From NCBI GenBank assembly GCA_934256595.1, contig CAKQOW010000015.1, forward strand, positions 1-43,217: 43,217 nucleotides of DNA, given 5' to 3'. Source of the stretch: an uncultured Clostridia bacterium (GTDB lineage: Bacteria; Bacillota; Clostridia; Peptostreptococcales; Anaerovoracaceae). The stretch's first letter is position 1. The number at the start of each line of letters is the position of its first letter. Made by a program: the position numbers and the translations under genes. Of the stretch, positions 15,911 to 25,012 are shown piece by piece. The notes below the pieces were generated by a model. The model searched no databases, was not told where the DNA came from, and was given only the letters and a program-made list of their open reading frames with translations.

Positions 15911-16693
15911 ATGGATACTAAAAATCTGTTTAAAATGGGGGAAGTCACAAAGGCGCTGGGACTTACAAGAAGAATGCTCATAAACTATGAGGACCTCGGT
16001 CTTGTAACACCTGCTTTCAAGAACGACAACGGAGGTTTTCGCTATTATTCCGCCGATAATATGGTTCACATAAAGCTTATACGCACACTTCAGAAACTGG
16101 GGCTGTCTCTGCCGAGTATACGCGATTACTTCAACGATACAACTCAGCTTGAGGATCAGATTGATAAGCTTATAGTACTCAGAAACCAGCTGGATCAGTG
16201 CATCGCGCAGCTCCGGCTTCGTCAGGCAGAAGAAAACAGTCAGAAAGTTTACCAGGTTACATTGCCTGAGTTTAACGCTTTCTGTCGTGATTTCATCAAT
16301 TCAGATCTTGCTGAAAAAACAGCGCAGCTGCGATACACCTATATTGATGCGCTTAAAAAATTTCCGGCAGACACTGAAAACCGAATGTGCATTCAGGTTT
16401 CTCTGGATTCTGATTCAAACGGCACCTATATCATACCGGTTCAGGCTGATGCCTCTGAGGAGAATATCAGATATTTTCCTCAGGTAGCTGCAATATGTAT
16501 ATATTACAGAGGCGCTTACGAAAATTTCCCGGAAGTTCACACCAGACTTCTGCAGTATGCATTGGAGCATAATATGACGCCTCACGGATATTTCCGCAAT
16601 ATATATATGGAAGGCCCTCCGACGCACGGCACAAACAAAAACGCCTACGTCACTCAGATTGCCCTGCCGATTAAATTCATAGAAATCAAATAA
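15911..16693 (+). CDS. MerR-family regulator with GyrI-like effector domain
   Basis: 260 residues from ATG 15911 (GAGGGG eight bases upstream); an earlier ATG at 15854 lies inside the palindrome and is rejected. Residues 1-75 form the MerR winged helix ('KMGEVTKALGLTRRMLINYE' and 'GGFRYYSADN'). Residues 80-125 are the dimerisation helix with a Leu/Gln-rich heptad pattern. Residues 140-260 resemble the GyrI-like/BmrR ligand-binding domain. Such proteins usually sense hydrophobic drugs and control efflux pumps, but none is adjacent, so its targets lie elsewhere or it acts on itself. Confidence 0.88.
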   Translation: MDTKNLFKMGEVTKALGLTRRMLINYEDLGLVTPAFKNDNGGFRYYSADNMVHIKLIRTLQKLGLSLPSIRDYFNDTTQLEDQIDKLIVLRNQLDQCIAQLRLRQAEENSQKVYQVTLPEFNAFCRDFINSDLAEKTAQLRYTYIDALKKFPADTENRMCIQVSLDSDSNGTYIIPVQADASEENIRYFPQVAAICIYYRGAYENFPEVHTRLLQYALEHNMTPHGYFRNIYMEGPPTHGTNKNAYVTQIALPIKFIEIK

Positions 16694-16700
16694 TAAAGCT

Positions 16701-16748
16701 CAAGGTCTGTATACGCAGCATGGACTGCGCTCACAGACCTTGTTTTTT
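16701..16748. terminator. Terminator between the convergent MerR-type gene and the secreted propeller-like gene
   Basis: CAAGGTCTGT (16701-16710) pairs perfectly with ACAGACCTTG (16733-16742), with a further inner GCAG/CTGC helix. A run of six T follows on the plus strand. It runs into the stop codon of the opposite gene. Confidence 0.85.
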
Positions 16749-17679
16749 ACTGTATATAGAACTGGTTGTCGCTGAACTTATAGATGTAGTTTCCTCTTGC
16801 AAGCTTTTTATTCTCATAATAGCTGTGATAAAAGCCCATATAGTATGTATAGCCTGCAAAGAACCCGTTCTCAAGCTCATACCCGCAGTTCACCTTGATA
16901 CGGCATTTCAGCTTGCCGCTTCTGTCATACAGACTCAGGTAGCTTGGCAGGCTTTTTACAGTAGTACTCTCCTGGGAAACTATATTACCGTTGAGCATGT
17001 TAAGTCCTGCATATATCGTGTTCTTTTTTCTGCCTGATACTTTTACCAGTTCCACAGGCTTGAACTCTCTGTCAAGTATTATCATTCCCTTGATGCCTCT
17101 CAGCCTTAGATAATACATATTAAGCTCACTGTCATAGGTAATAGCGTTGTACCCGGAGGTTTCTGTCTGAACGTCATCTGAAAGTCCGTGCAGGAATACA
17201 GGAAGTTCTATTTTGATATTCCTTTTAACCTTGAGCGTATCCGGATTGATTACGGCTATGGTATCCGGTACGCCGGTAAGGTGTATTGCTATTATCTCTC
17301 CGGTACGGTCATTATATGTAAGATCGTTTCCGTGGTGAATTTTCAGTGCTGACGACACCTTTACAAGTTTAAAATCCTTTAGTCTTACCTTTACTATTTT
17401 GCATTTTTCTACAGTCCGGTTATATAGTATATAGTAGGCGTTTGTACCGTCGCTGCAGGCTCCCTGAAATGTATCATATCCAAAGAGTTTTTCTCCTGCT
17501 GCAACTCTCAGGTTATATGTTCCCGCCGAACCAAACCTTATAATCTCCCCTGTCATTTCATTATATGTTTCGTTTTCTATACGTGCTGTAATGCTCTTTG
17601 CAGGCGTTGCAGCCTGTGCTGTATATGGTATGCCCAATAATATAATTAATGCCAGCACTATTACACAAAATCTTCTCAT
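16747..17679 (-). CDS. Secreted protein of unknown function, possibly beta-propeller
   Basis: 310 residues. Residues 1-23 form a cleavable signal peptide (…YTAQAA). The rest consists of repeating beta-rich stretches such as 'DLTYNDRTGEIIAIHLTG', 'AITYDSELNMYYLRLRG' and 'FFAGYTYYMGFYHSY'. These recur about every 40 to 50 residues, as in beta-propeller folds. I do not recognise a catalytic site. It is the third gene of a minus-strand trio after the glucosaminidase and the cohesin-domain protein, 16 bp behind the latter, so it probably works at the cell wall or outside the cell. A GAGGGAG site precedes the start. Confidence 0.75.
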   Translation of the reverse strand: MRRFCVIVLALIILLGIPYTAQAATPAKSITARIENETYNEMTGEIIRFGSAGTYNLRVAAGEKLFGYDTFQGACSDGTNAYYILYNRTVEKCKIVKVRLKDFKLVKVSSALKIHHGNDLTYNDRTGEIIAIHLTGVPDTIAVINPDTLKVKRNIKIELPVFLHGLSDDVQTETSGYNAITYDSELNMYYLRLRGIKGMIILDREFKPVELVKVSGRKKNTIYAGLNMLNGNIVSQESTTVKSLPSYLSLYDRSGKLKCRIKVNCGYELENGFFAGYTYYMGFYHSYYENKKLARGNYIYKFSDNQFYIQ

Positions 17680-17695
17680 GTCCCATTGCTCCCTC

Positions 17696-18337
17696 TTAAT
17701 CCTGTTTATCTCTGTTTCTTTTTTTCTTTTTTACCCCGGCAATTATACATACTATGATAAGCAGTACCGCAATGATCCCCGCTGATGCTGCAAGCAGTAC
17801 GCTGTTTCTGTGTTCCTGTGAAACATTGTTTTCAGCAGTATCTACGACATTTTTATCATTACTGCTGTTGTCTATACTGCTCTTGTCCGTGTTTTCGGTG
17901 TTGTCTGTCACCTCGCCTGAAGACGCTGCTTCTACCGTTATATTTTTGGTAACATACGGTGTATTCATCGCCTTGCCGTCAAGGTCATATGCTTCCTCTG
18001 TGCTTATTGCAACAGAGACCGTTCCGGTTTTGAGCGCTTTGAATTTAAGATCAAAGGTTATGGTTTTACCATCATCAGAGCTGCCTCTCAGCTTAATTAT
18101 CCCGCCGTCTCCTGCGCTTGAGCCTCCCGATATATATTCAAGGCAATCGGTATCATAGCTTACGCTGCCTTTTATCGAGTCGAGATAATCGGAGCTGTAT
18201 TTTACAGCTACAGTGAAGTTTTCGCCTGCCGAAATATTGCTGCTGCACTCTGCATTTAAATTAAGCGAAGCTGCAAATACACTCTGAGGCAATGCTGCAA
18301 TTATACATAATATCAGTACTGTTATTATTTTTTTCAT
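17696..18337 (-). CDS. Cohesin-domain surface protein with C-terminal membrane anchor
   Basis: 213 residues from ATG 18337, which has an AGGAGGG site; the preceding in-frame GTG is less likely. A signal peptide (1-23) is followed by a beta-sandwich domain of about 115 residues. Its sequence ('NISAGENFTVAVKYSSD', 'KGSVSYDTDCLEYI', 'FDLKFKALKTGTVSVAI') is characteristic of cohesin-type domains. A Ser/Asn/Asp-rich spacer (about 140-175) then leads to a transmembrane helix and a KKKKRNR stop-transfer tail. Cohesins bind dockerin modules in cellulosomes, but single cohesin-like domains also occur on surface proteins with no dockerin partner. No dockerin is visible in this window. Confidence 0.8.
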   Translation of the reverse strand: MKKIITVLILCIIAALPQSVFAASLNLNAECSSNISAGENFTVAVKYSSDYLDSIKGSVSYDTDCLEYISGGSSAGDGGIIKLRGSSDDGKTITFDLKFKALKTGTVSVAISTEEAYDLDGKAMNTPYVTKNITVEAASSGEVTDNTENTDKSSIDNSSNDKNVVDTAENNVSQEHRNSVLLAASAGIIAVLLIIVCIIAGVKKKKRNRDKQD

Positions 18338-18350
18338 CACCCTCGCCCTC

Positions 18351-20411
18351 CTAATTCTTTACTATTGTCAGCGTATATGTTCTTGAGAGTCCGCTGGTTG
18401 CTTTAACTTTGATATAGTGGGTATTGGCTCCCGTTTTAAGTGATATGGTATCAGAGCCGCCTGTTACCTGCGCGCCGCTGTCATTTGCTTTGGCTGTAAC
18501 CGTAACCTTATCTGTATCGTGAGGAACAGTAGCTGTGTATTTTTGAGTATACCTGCTGAAAGTCTTGTCAAGGCTTACGGTTCCGTTTCCTGCGGTTACT
18601 TTAATACTGTCTAAAAGATTGTTGTTGTTTCCTGTTGTGGTCGGTTTTTTGCAGGCAGATGACGGCATACTCTTAAATACAGGTATTTTAAATACTATGG
18701 TGCCGTCTGCAAGAGAGCTGTAGCCCTGCTTCATAATCATAGCTTCACTCTCTGCTGCCTGTATATTTGTCGCATACTGATGAGTGCCTATTGCGTACTG
18801 GCTGTCAGCGCATACGTTGAATTTCTTGAGATACAGAGTATCCTGTCCCGAATTCAAATAGTCTTTGGCATAAAACATCGCTCCGCCCTTGAGGGCCTTG
18901 TATCTGGTGTTCCACGGTCTGCCGTAAGTTGTGGCATTGACGCCTGCGCCCGATGCCCACAATAAGCCTCTCTCTATCGCAGACATAGTAGAAGTCTTGT
19001 AGGCTCCGCAGTTAAAGAAATTGTAAATCCCCTCGTAGCCCTTGTATGTTCCCGATACCGAGCCGTTTGAAAGGCTTCCCTGCTCCAGTATTATCATAGA
19101 TGCAAGTACGTTGGGGTTTACTCCCGCATTTTTGCCTGCATAATATATGGCGCTTGCATATGTGGAGTAAGGCTCGTCAGGGAAATCCACATCAAGAAAT
19201 GTGCCTTTAACTATTTTTTTAACCGTCGATATGCTCTGGGCCTCGCTGTCAAAAGCGTGGCTTACAAACATATATATGCTGTTTTCGTTAAGAAAATTAC
19301 GCGGATCAAGATAATATTTTATTATTCCGGTATACGCGCTTACCCAGCCGCCGCTGTCAAAAACCACATATTTATTGTTTTTGAAGTCATAGGCGCCGTT
19401 TTTCATTGATTTCCACGAATCGTAAGCGCCTGAGTATATAAGGTTTCTGCCTACCGATGTCTCGGCCGCAACCGCAGCGGACCATGTTGTTCCTGTATGC
19501 TCCGCTCTGAAGATCCAGTCCGGGTGCTTTTTGTGAAGCGCCCGCAGGTAAGGCTTGTAGCTTTCAGGGAAGCCCTCGTTTTCAAGCATCGTTTCAAAAT
19601 CAGACGAGGTGTTTCCGCCGCTGCCGCCGCTGTTATCCCTGTATTCGCTTACCTTAACATAGGCAGAGGATACATATCCGTATTCACTGCCGAATTTTAT
19701 TTTGTACCAGAGCGTTCCGCTGCTGTCTTTTTTGCTTCCCAGTATTTTGGCTGTCGCGCCTTTAGTGAGGCTTCCCAGCACCTTGCCTGATGTGCCTGCC
19801 GAAGCTCTGACGTTAAGCGGTCCCTCTTTAACTGTTATCATCTGCTCCTTTGTTTCATCGGACGGAGTCGTCGCGCTGCCTTTTTTGACATAGGAAGCCC
19901 TTATATATGACAGCTTGCTGTTATATGTAACCGCATACCACAGTTTTTTGCTGCTGTTATATTTGTAGCCCTTAAGCGTCACCGAAGCTCCTTTTTTGAG
20001 AGTTCCTCTGAGTGTGCCGGAGGTTCCCGCCGAGGCTCTGACGCTTAAGGGTCCGTCTGTAACCGTAGCTTTCTGCGTCGGAGTATAAATGGTATATGCT
20101 GTTTTGGTTACTGTTTTGACATAGGCCGAGCTTATATATGAAGCCTTGCCGTTATAGGTTATGTAATACCATTTAGTGCTTCCGTTTGTTTTGTACCCCT
20201 TTAGCGTCACCTGCTGCCCTTTGGCAAGCTCTCCTCTGACCGATGAGGTAGCTGAGGCTGAGCTTCTGACATTAAGCGGGCCCGCAGTTACCTGTCCCGT
20301 CCTGTATGATGAATATTTAACCAGGTCCGCGCCCGATGAGGCTAATACCGATAATGCGAATATCAGTGTGACCGTTATCATAACTGCAATAATGCGCGCC
20401 AGTCTGTTCAT
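18351..20411 (-). CDS. Secreted endo-beta-N-acetylglucosaminidase (autolysin) with three SH3 domains
   Basis: 686 residues. A signal peptide (1-26) precedes three bacterial SH3 domains at about 38-100, 113-175 and 191-254, each opening with 'GPLNVRxSA' or 'GPLSVRASA'. After a Gly/Ser linker, a LytD/GH73-type glucosaminidase domain spans roughly 285-590. 'NPNVLASMIILEQGS' carries the probable catalytic Glu. A C-terminal cadherin-like beta-sandwich covers about 600-686. The SH3 domains would bind peptidoglycan and the enzyme would cut the glycan strand. It lies 39 bp downstream of pdp with no terminator between them, so some read-through from the nucleoside operon is possible. CAGGAG precedes the start. 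Confidence 0.9.
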   Translation of the reverse strand: MNRLARIIAVMITVTLIFALSVLASSGADLVKYSSYRTGQVTAGPLNVRSSASATSSVRGELAKGQQVTLKGYKTNGSTKWYYITYNGKASYISSAYVKTVTKTAYTIYTPTQKATVTDGPLSVRASAGTSGTLRGTLKKGASVTLKGYKYNSSKKLWYAVTYNSKLSYIRASYVKKGSATTPSDETKEQMITVKEGPLNVRASAGTSGKVLGSLTKGATAKILGSKKDSSGTLWYKIKFGSEYGYVSSAYVKVSEYRDNSGGSGGNTSSDFETMLENEGFPESYKPYLRALHKKHPDWIFRAEHTGTTWSAAVAAETSVGRNLIYSGAYDSWKSMKNGAYDFKNNKYVVFDSGGWVSAYTGIIKYYLDPRNFLNENSIYMFVSHAFDSEAQSISTVKKIVKGTFLDVDFPDEPYSTYASAIYYAGKNAGVNPNVLASMIILEQGSLSNGSVSGTYKGYEGIYNFFNCGAYKTSTMSAIERGLLWASGAGVNATTYGRPWNTRYKALKGGAMFYAKDYLNSGQDTLYLKKFNVCADSQYAIGTHQYATNIQAAESEAMIMKQGYSSLADGTIVFKIPVFKSMPSSACKKPTTTGNNNNLLDSIKVTAGNGTVSLDKTFSRYTQKYTATVPHDTDKVTVTAKANDSGAQVTGGSDTISLKTGANTHYIKVKATSGLSRTYTLTIVKN

Positions 20412-20450
20412 TGCTGCTTCTCCTGTTCAATCCCCTGTTTAATAGCCGGT

Positions 20451-21758
20451 CTATATACCTATTACCTCTTTAATCAGTACAGGTATTTCTGCCCGGTTTT
20501 CTGATATTTCAAATGCCTTTGCCGCCTCTGCCGCCGCATTTGAAAGCTTGGTCTCGTCGTTTGCATATATTACCGCAAGAGTTTCACCGCGCTTAACAGC
20601 ATCTCCGACCTTCTTCTCAAGGTATATACCTGCCGCAAGGTCTATGCTGTCCTCCTTGGTGGCTCTGCCAGCGCCCGAATGCTGCGATGCAAGACCTATT
20701 CTTCTTGCTTCTATTCTGCTTACGAAGCCGTCTTTTTCGGCTTTGATTTCTTTGCTGTGAGCCGCCTTTGGAAGCAGGCTGTAATCGTCTGCAATGTCAG
20801 GATCTCCGCCCTGCGCCTTAACAAATTCCATGAACTTCTCTATTCCGGCTCCGCTAAGCATAGCGTTTCTTGCCATTTCATATCCCTCCGCAGGGTCTGC
20901 AGCTTTGCCGCCCATATACAGCATAATGCCCGAAAGTGTCAGCGACAGCTCCCGTATATCCTCAGGTCCTTTGCCCTTGAGGGTTTCCATAGCCTCTATA
21001 ACTTCAAGGCTGTTGCCTACGGCTCTGCCCAGAGGCTGACTCATATCGGTTATAACGGCGGCGGTCGGAACGCCGTCACCCTTGCCTATATGACACATCA
21101 GCTCTCCCAGCGCCCTTGCATCTTCGAGAGTTTCCATAAATGCGCCATTACCGCATTTGACGTCTAAAACTATAGCGTCTGAACCTGCCGCAAGCTTCTT
21201 GCTCATTATTGATGATGTTATAAGACCCAGATTGCCTACTGTTGCAGTCACATCTCTGAGGGCATATATTTTTTTGTCGGCAGGAGCCACATGGGCTGTC
21301 TGTCCCACAACAGCTATGCCGGTTTCGTTTACCTGCCTTATAAATTCGTCAGGCTCAAGCGATGTCCTGAAGCCTCTGATAGATTCCAGCTTGTCTACGG
21401 TGCCGCCTGTAAAGCCCAGTCCTCTGCCGCTCATTTTGGCAACCGGCACTCCGCAGGCCGCCGTAAGAGGTCCTACCACCATAGTAGTCTTGTCGCCTAC
21501 GCCTCCGGTCGAATGTTTGTCTACCTTGATGCCTTTGATTGATGACAGGTCTACAACATCTCCCGAAAGCTTCATAGCCTTTGTCAGAGAATATATCTCG
21601 TCTTTGTCAAGGCCTCTGATATATGCCGCCATCAGAAATGCGGAAGCCTGATAGTCCGGAATACTTCCGTCCGTATATCCGTTTACAAAGAATCTGATTT
21701 CTTCATCTGAAAGTATACCGCCGTCTCTTTTTTTCTCTATAATATCATACATATTCAT
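20451..21758 (-). CDS. pdp: Pyrimidine-nucleoside (thymidine) phosphorylase
   Basis: 435 residues, the usual length for bacterial pyrimidine-nucleoside phosphorylase (Pdp/DeoA family). The phosphate-binding signature 'KVDKHSTGGVGDKTT' lies at about residues 81-95. The lobe sequences 'SGRGLGFTGGTVDKLE' and 'MSKKLAAGSDAIVLDVK' are conserved. The C-terminal domain carries the family's glycine-rich region. The enzyme splits uridine or thymidine with phosphate to give (deoxy)ribose-1-phosphate, the substrate of the upstream DeoB. The start is 11 bp after the deoB stop. Confidence 0.95.
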   Translation of the reverse strand: MNMYDIIEKKRDGGILSDEEIRFFVNGYTDGSIPDYQASAFLMAAYIRGLDKDEIYSLTKAMKLSGDVVDLSSIKGIKVDKHSTGGVGDKTTMVVGPLTAACGVPVAKMSGRGLGFTGGTVDKLESIRGFRTSLEPDEFIRQVNETGIAVVGQTAHVAPADKKIYALRDVTATVGNLGLITSSIMSKKLAAGSDAIVLDVKCGNGAFMETLEDARALGELMCHIGKGDGVPTAAVITDMSQPLGRAVGNSLEVIEAMETLKGKGPEDIRELSLTLSGIMLYMGGKAADPAEGYEMARNAMLSGAGIEKFMEFVKAQGGDPDIADDYSLLPKAAHSKEIKAEKDGFVSRIEARRIGLASQHSGAGRATKEDSIDLAAGIYLEKKVGDAVKRGETLAVIYANDETKLSNAAAEAAKAFEISENRAEIPVLIKEVIGI

Positions 21759-21769
21759 AAGTCTTACCT

Positions 21770-22951
21770 CTATCTTCTCACTCTGTCAAGCACGCTGGTT
21801 CCAAGTCCTGTGCCATTTACCCCGAGAATATCGCATACCGTAGCCCCTATGTCCGCAAAGGTGCTTCCTGTTCCGAGATTAACGCTTCTTATGTGACTTC
21901 CGTATATTACAAAAGGAATATATTCTCTTGTGTGGTCCGTACCGCTGTGAACAGGATCGTTGCCGTGGTCTGCGCATATCATAAGCACGTCATCATCCTT
22001 CATAGCGGCTAATATTTCCGGTATCCTGCTGTCAAAGGCTTCTATGGCTCTGCCGTAGCCCGCAGGATTTCTTCTGTGTCCGTACTCTGAGTCAAATTCC
22101 ACAAGGTTTGTGAATATGAAACCTTCAAAATCCTGCCTGAGGGCCTCTATTGTCTTGTCGACTCCGTCCATATTGCTTTTGGTCTTAACCTTGTCTGTAA
22201 CTCCGTTGCCGTTGAATATGTCGCTTATCTTGCCTACGGCATATACAGTTTTGCCGGCTTCCTTTATTTTATCCAGAACCGTCGGTGCAGGCGGATCTAC
22301 GGAATAGTCATGTCTGTCGCTGGTGCGTTTGCGTTTGCCGTTTTCTATGATATACGGGCGGGCTATAACTCTGCCGCAGGCGTATTCGCCTACAAGCATA
22401 TTTCTTGCAATCTGACACATCTCATACAGTCTCTCAAGAGGAATAACCGCTGTATTGGCGGCAATCTGAAATACGCTGTCGGCAGATGTGTATACTATAG
22501 GCTTGCCTGTAGCCTCATGCTCATCTCCCAGCACCTCTATTATCTCTGTACCCGAAGCCGGGTAGTTGCCGAGAGTTCCCACGCCGATAGCCTCTTCAAA
22601 CTTATCCATAAACTCCTTTGGAAATCCGTTGGGATAGGTCTTGAACGGAACCTCGGTTTTGAGACCTGCAATCTCCCAGTGTCCCGTCGTGGTGTCCTTG
22701 CCCTTTGAAAGCTCCATAAATCTGCCGTATGCGCCTGTCGGGCTTTTAACTGCAAGCCTGCCTCCTGCAGCCCCGTCTATATTGCAGAAGCCTAAGTTTT
22801 GCAGGTTGGGAATGTTAATTCCCCCCTCCTGATCGTTCATCACATCAACTATGTGTCCGAAAGTATCTGCTCCCGCATCGCCGTAATCTGCCGCATCAGG
22901 CAGCGCTCCCACTCCCAGACTGTCTGTCACTATTAAAGTTACTCTTTTCAT
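21770..22951 (-). CDS. deoB: Phosphopentomutase
   Basis: 393 residues, full-length DeoB of the alkaline-phosphatase superfamily. Metal-binding segments are visible: the N-terminal 'VTLIVTDSLGVGALPDA', the phospho-acceptor region 'GADTFGHI', and the C-terminal 'ADHGNDPVHSGTDHTREYIP' cluster of Asp and His. It converts (deoxy)ribose-1-phosphate to the 5-phosphate, linking nucleoside salvage to the pentose phosphate pathway. GGAGG precedes the start. The gene lies 5 bp after the metallophosphoesterase gene, in the operon rmuC - phosphoesterase - deoB - pdp. Confidence 0.96.
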   Translation of the reverse strand: MKRVTLIVTDSLGVGALPDAADYGDAGADTFGHIVDVMNDQEGGINIPNLQNLGFCNIDGAAGGRLAVKSPTGAYGRFMELSKGKDTTTGHWEIAGLKTEVPFKTYPNGFPKEFMDKFEEAIGVGTLGNYPASGTEIIEVLGDEHEATGKPIVYTSADSVFQIAANTAVIPLERLYEMCQIARNMLVGEYACGRVIARPYIIENGKRKRTSDRHDYSVDPPAPTVLDKIKEAGKTVYAVGKISDIFNGNGVTDKVKTKSNMDGVDKTIEALRQDFEGFIFTNLVEFDSEYGHRRNPAGYGRAIEAFDSRIPEILAAMKDDDVLMICADHGNDPVHSGTDHTREYIPFVIYGSHIRSVNLGTGSTFADIGATVCDILGVNGTGLGTSVLDRVRR

Positions 22952-22956
22952 TGTTC

Positions 22957-23658
22957 CTATACCTCCGCTATGAGTTTCGGGCAGGCCCTGAGATAATCAA
23001 GGCTTACCAGCATATATCTGGTACCGTTAAATACCGCCTGAATTCCGTTTTTGAATACCTCAGGCCCGTGAAGATGTCCGTACACGACAGTCTCCGCTCC
23101 GTATTCCGTAAACAGCTCGGTAAATCCCGAGCGCTGAAATTTCTCGTTTGTAGGCGGATAATGCAGCACCCCTATAATCCGCTCATATCCCGCCTGTTTT
23201 GCAGCTTTGAGCGAGGCTTCCACTCTCAGCAGCTCTCTTTTGTATATTTTTTCGTCCTGCTGTGTAAACCCGTCATTTCCCGGGCATATCCAGCCGCGGC
23301 TTCCGCATATGGCGTATCCGTCTGCGGCATAGAAATGGTTCTGCAGAAAGTATACATCATCGTAAAGCTGATTGAGTTTCGTAATACCGGTCCACCATAA
23401 ATCGTGGTTGCCCTTGATTATGACCTTGCGACCCGGAAGCTGATGTATCCACTCAAAATCGGCATAAGCCTCGTCTTTGGTAAGGCCCCAGGATATATCC
23501 CCCGCAATTATAACGGTATCGGTTTCCCTGACCGTATCCGTCCAGTTCTGTTTAAGCCGCTCTGTATGGTTTGCCCATAACGGACCGAATATATCCATCG
23601 GCTTATCTACTCTCTCATCAAAGGAAAGATGAAGATCACCTATTGCGTATATGCTCAT
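22957..23658 (-). CDS. Calcineurin-like metallophosphoesterase
   Basis: 233 residues. The complete metallophosphoesterase signature is present: GDLHLSFD (7-14), GDISWG (about 53-58), KGNHDLWW (about 79-86), a later His in 'GVLHYPPT', and GHLHG (about 194-198). Two metal ions would be bound. The substrate is not evident; proteins of this type in clostridia are annotated only by family. It is separated from rmuC by 3 bp and from deoB by 5 bp, so it is co-expressed with DNA-maintenance and nucleoside genes. Confidence 0.88.
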   Translation of the reverse strand: MSIYAIGDLHLSFDERVDKPMDIFGPLWANHTERLKQNWTDTVRETDTVIIAGDISWGLTKDEAYADFEWIHQLPGRKVIIKGNHDLWWTGITKLNQLYDDVYFLQNHFYAADGYAICGSRGWICPGNDGFTQQDEKIYKRELLRVEASLKAAKQAGYERIIGVLHYPPTNEKFQRSGFTELFTEYGAETVVYGHLHGPEVFKNGIQAVFNGTRYMLVSLDYLRACPKLIAEV

Positions 23659-23661
23659 TAA

Positions 23662-24915
23662 CTATTCCTCATTATCATTTATTCCAAGCAGACCGCTGCT
23701 TGTTTCCTCCGGCAGAGCCGTAACGTCCCTGAGCCGTCTCTGTATCACGTTTGTTCTGGTGCCTATCAGAGCGTCCAGCTCATTGTTTGCCTGGTTTATT
23801 CTCTCCTGCGCTTTTTTGAGGGTTTTTTCAAACTTGCCAAACTCCGTCTTGACAGCGCCCAGCACGTCCCATACTCTGCTGGAGTGCTTCTCTATGGCAA
23901 GGGTCCTGAATCCCATCTGCAGACTGTTTAACAGAGCTGCCATAGTCGTAGGTCCGGCAATGTTAACCTTGTATTCTCTCTGCAGCACCTCGACCATGCC
24001 TCTTCTTACAACCTCCGCATAAAGCCCCTCAAACGGCAGAAACAGTATTGCAAAGTCTGTGGTTGCAGGCGGATCTACATATTTGTCATGTATATATTTA
24101 GCCGAAGCCTTAATCGATGCCTCAAGCGCCCTGCCGCAGGTCTCTATCTGAGCCTTGTCTCCCGTCTCGTAGGCATCTGCCAGATTGCTGTATTTGTCTG
24201 CAGGGAATTTGGCGTCTATAGGAAGATATACAACGCCGTCCTCATCGCCGGGCAGCCTTATTGCAAATTCAACTCTGTCAGACGAGCCTTTTTTGGTGGC
24301 AACGTTTTCGTCGTACTGATCCTTTGTGAGAACCTGCTCAAGAATTGCAGAAAGCTGAATTTCTCCCAGTATGCCTCTTGTCTTGACATTGGACAGGACT
24401 TTTTTGAGGTCTCCTACTCCCGACGCCAGATTCTGCATTTCGCCAAGACCCTTGTATACCTCTTCAAGTCTTTCGCTGACAAGCTTAAACGACTGGGACA
24501 GCCTCTCCTCTAAGGTCTTTTGGAGTTTCTCATCTACCGTCGCTCTCATTTTTTCAAGCTGAATACTGTTTTCGTCGGTAAGAGCCTTGATTTTGCTCTC
24601 CATTGCAGTCCTGATATTGTCAAGCTTCTGCTCGTTTTCGACAGCCATATTTGAAAATCTGGTATTGAGCTCCGCAAGCCTCATGTCCTGCGCCTTGGCA
24701 GACTCTTTCATATTGTTTGATATCATCTCTCCCAGCATCTGAAAGGAGCTGTTTACGTTCTGCAGGGTTTCAGCTCTGGAGCGCGCTATTTCGTTTTTGA
24801 TTTCGGCGCTGTCACTGCCTGCGTCAAGTTTCCTCTCAAGTGATGAGATTTTGATTATTGCGATAACCAGAAGCACCGCAATAACTCCGAGTAAAATATA
24901 TATAACCGTATTCAT
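23662..24915 (-). CDS. rmuC: RmuC family DNA recombination protein
   Basis: 417 residues. An N-terminal membrane helix (1-22) is followed by a long coiled coil (about 25-160) and a C-terminal nuclease-like RmuC domain ('RVEFAIRLPG', 'LPIDAKFPADKY', 'LPFEGLYAEV'). The family limits inversions at short repeats and resembles restriction endonuclease folds; the exact activity is unproven. AAAGGAAA precedes ATG 24915. It is the first gene of the minus-strand operon and is divergent from the FeoB-core gene. Confidence 0.9.
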   Translation of the reverse strand: MNTVIYILLGVIAVLLVIAIIKISSLERKLDAGSDSAEIKNEIARSRAETLQNVNSSFQMLGEMISNNMKESAKAQDMRLAELNTRFSNMAVENEQKLDNIRTAMESKIKALTDENSIQLEKMRATVDEKLQKTLEERLSQSFKLVSERLEEVYKGLGEMQNLASGVGDLKKVLSNVKTRGILGEIQLSAILEQVLTKDQYDENVATKKGSSDRVEFAIRLPGDEDGVVYLPIDAKFPADKYSNLADAYETGDKAQIETCGRALEASIKASAKYIHDKYVDPPATTDFAILFLPFEGLYAEVVRRGMVEVLQREYKVNIAGPTTMAALLNSLQMGFRTLAIEKHSSRVWDVLGAVKTEFGKFEKTLKKAQERINQANNELDALIGTRTNVIQRRLRDVTALPEETSSGLLGINDNEE

Positions 24916-25012
24916 TGGATTTCCTTTCTATTATGCGCATATCCCGCATACTATATAAGCAGCGGAATTTCAGTCTAATTATAACATATAAGAGGGAGGT
25001 TTAAAACACAAA

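Noticed and set aside
20679..21167. 162-codon plus-strand ORF opposite pdp
   Set aside because: It is antisense to a highly conserved enzyme gene and has no start signal.
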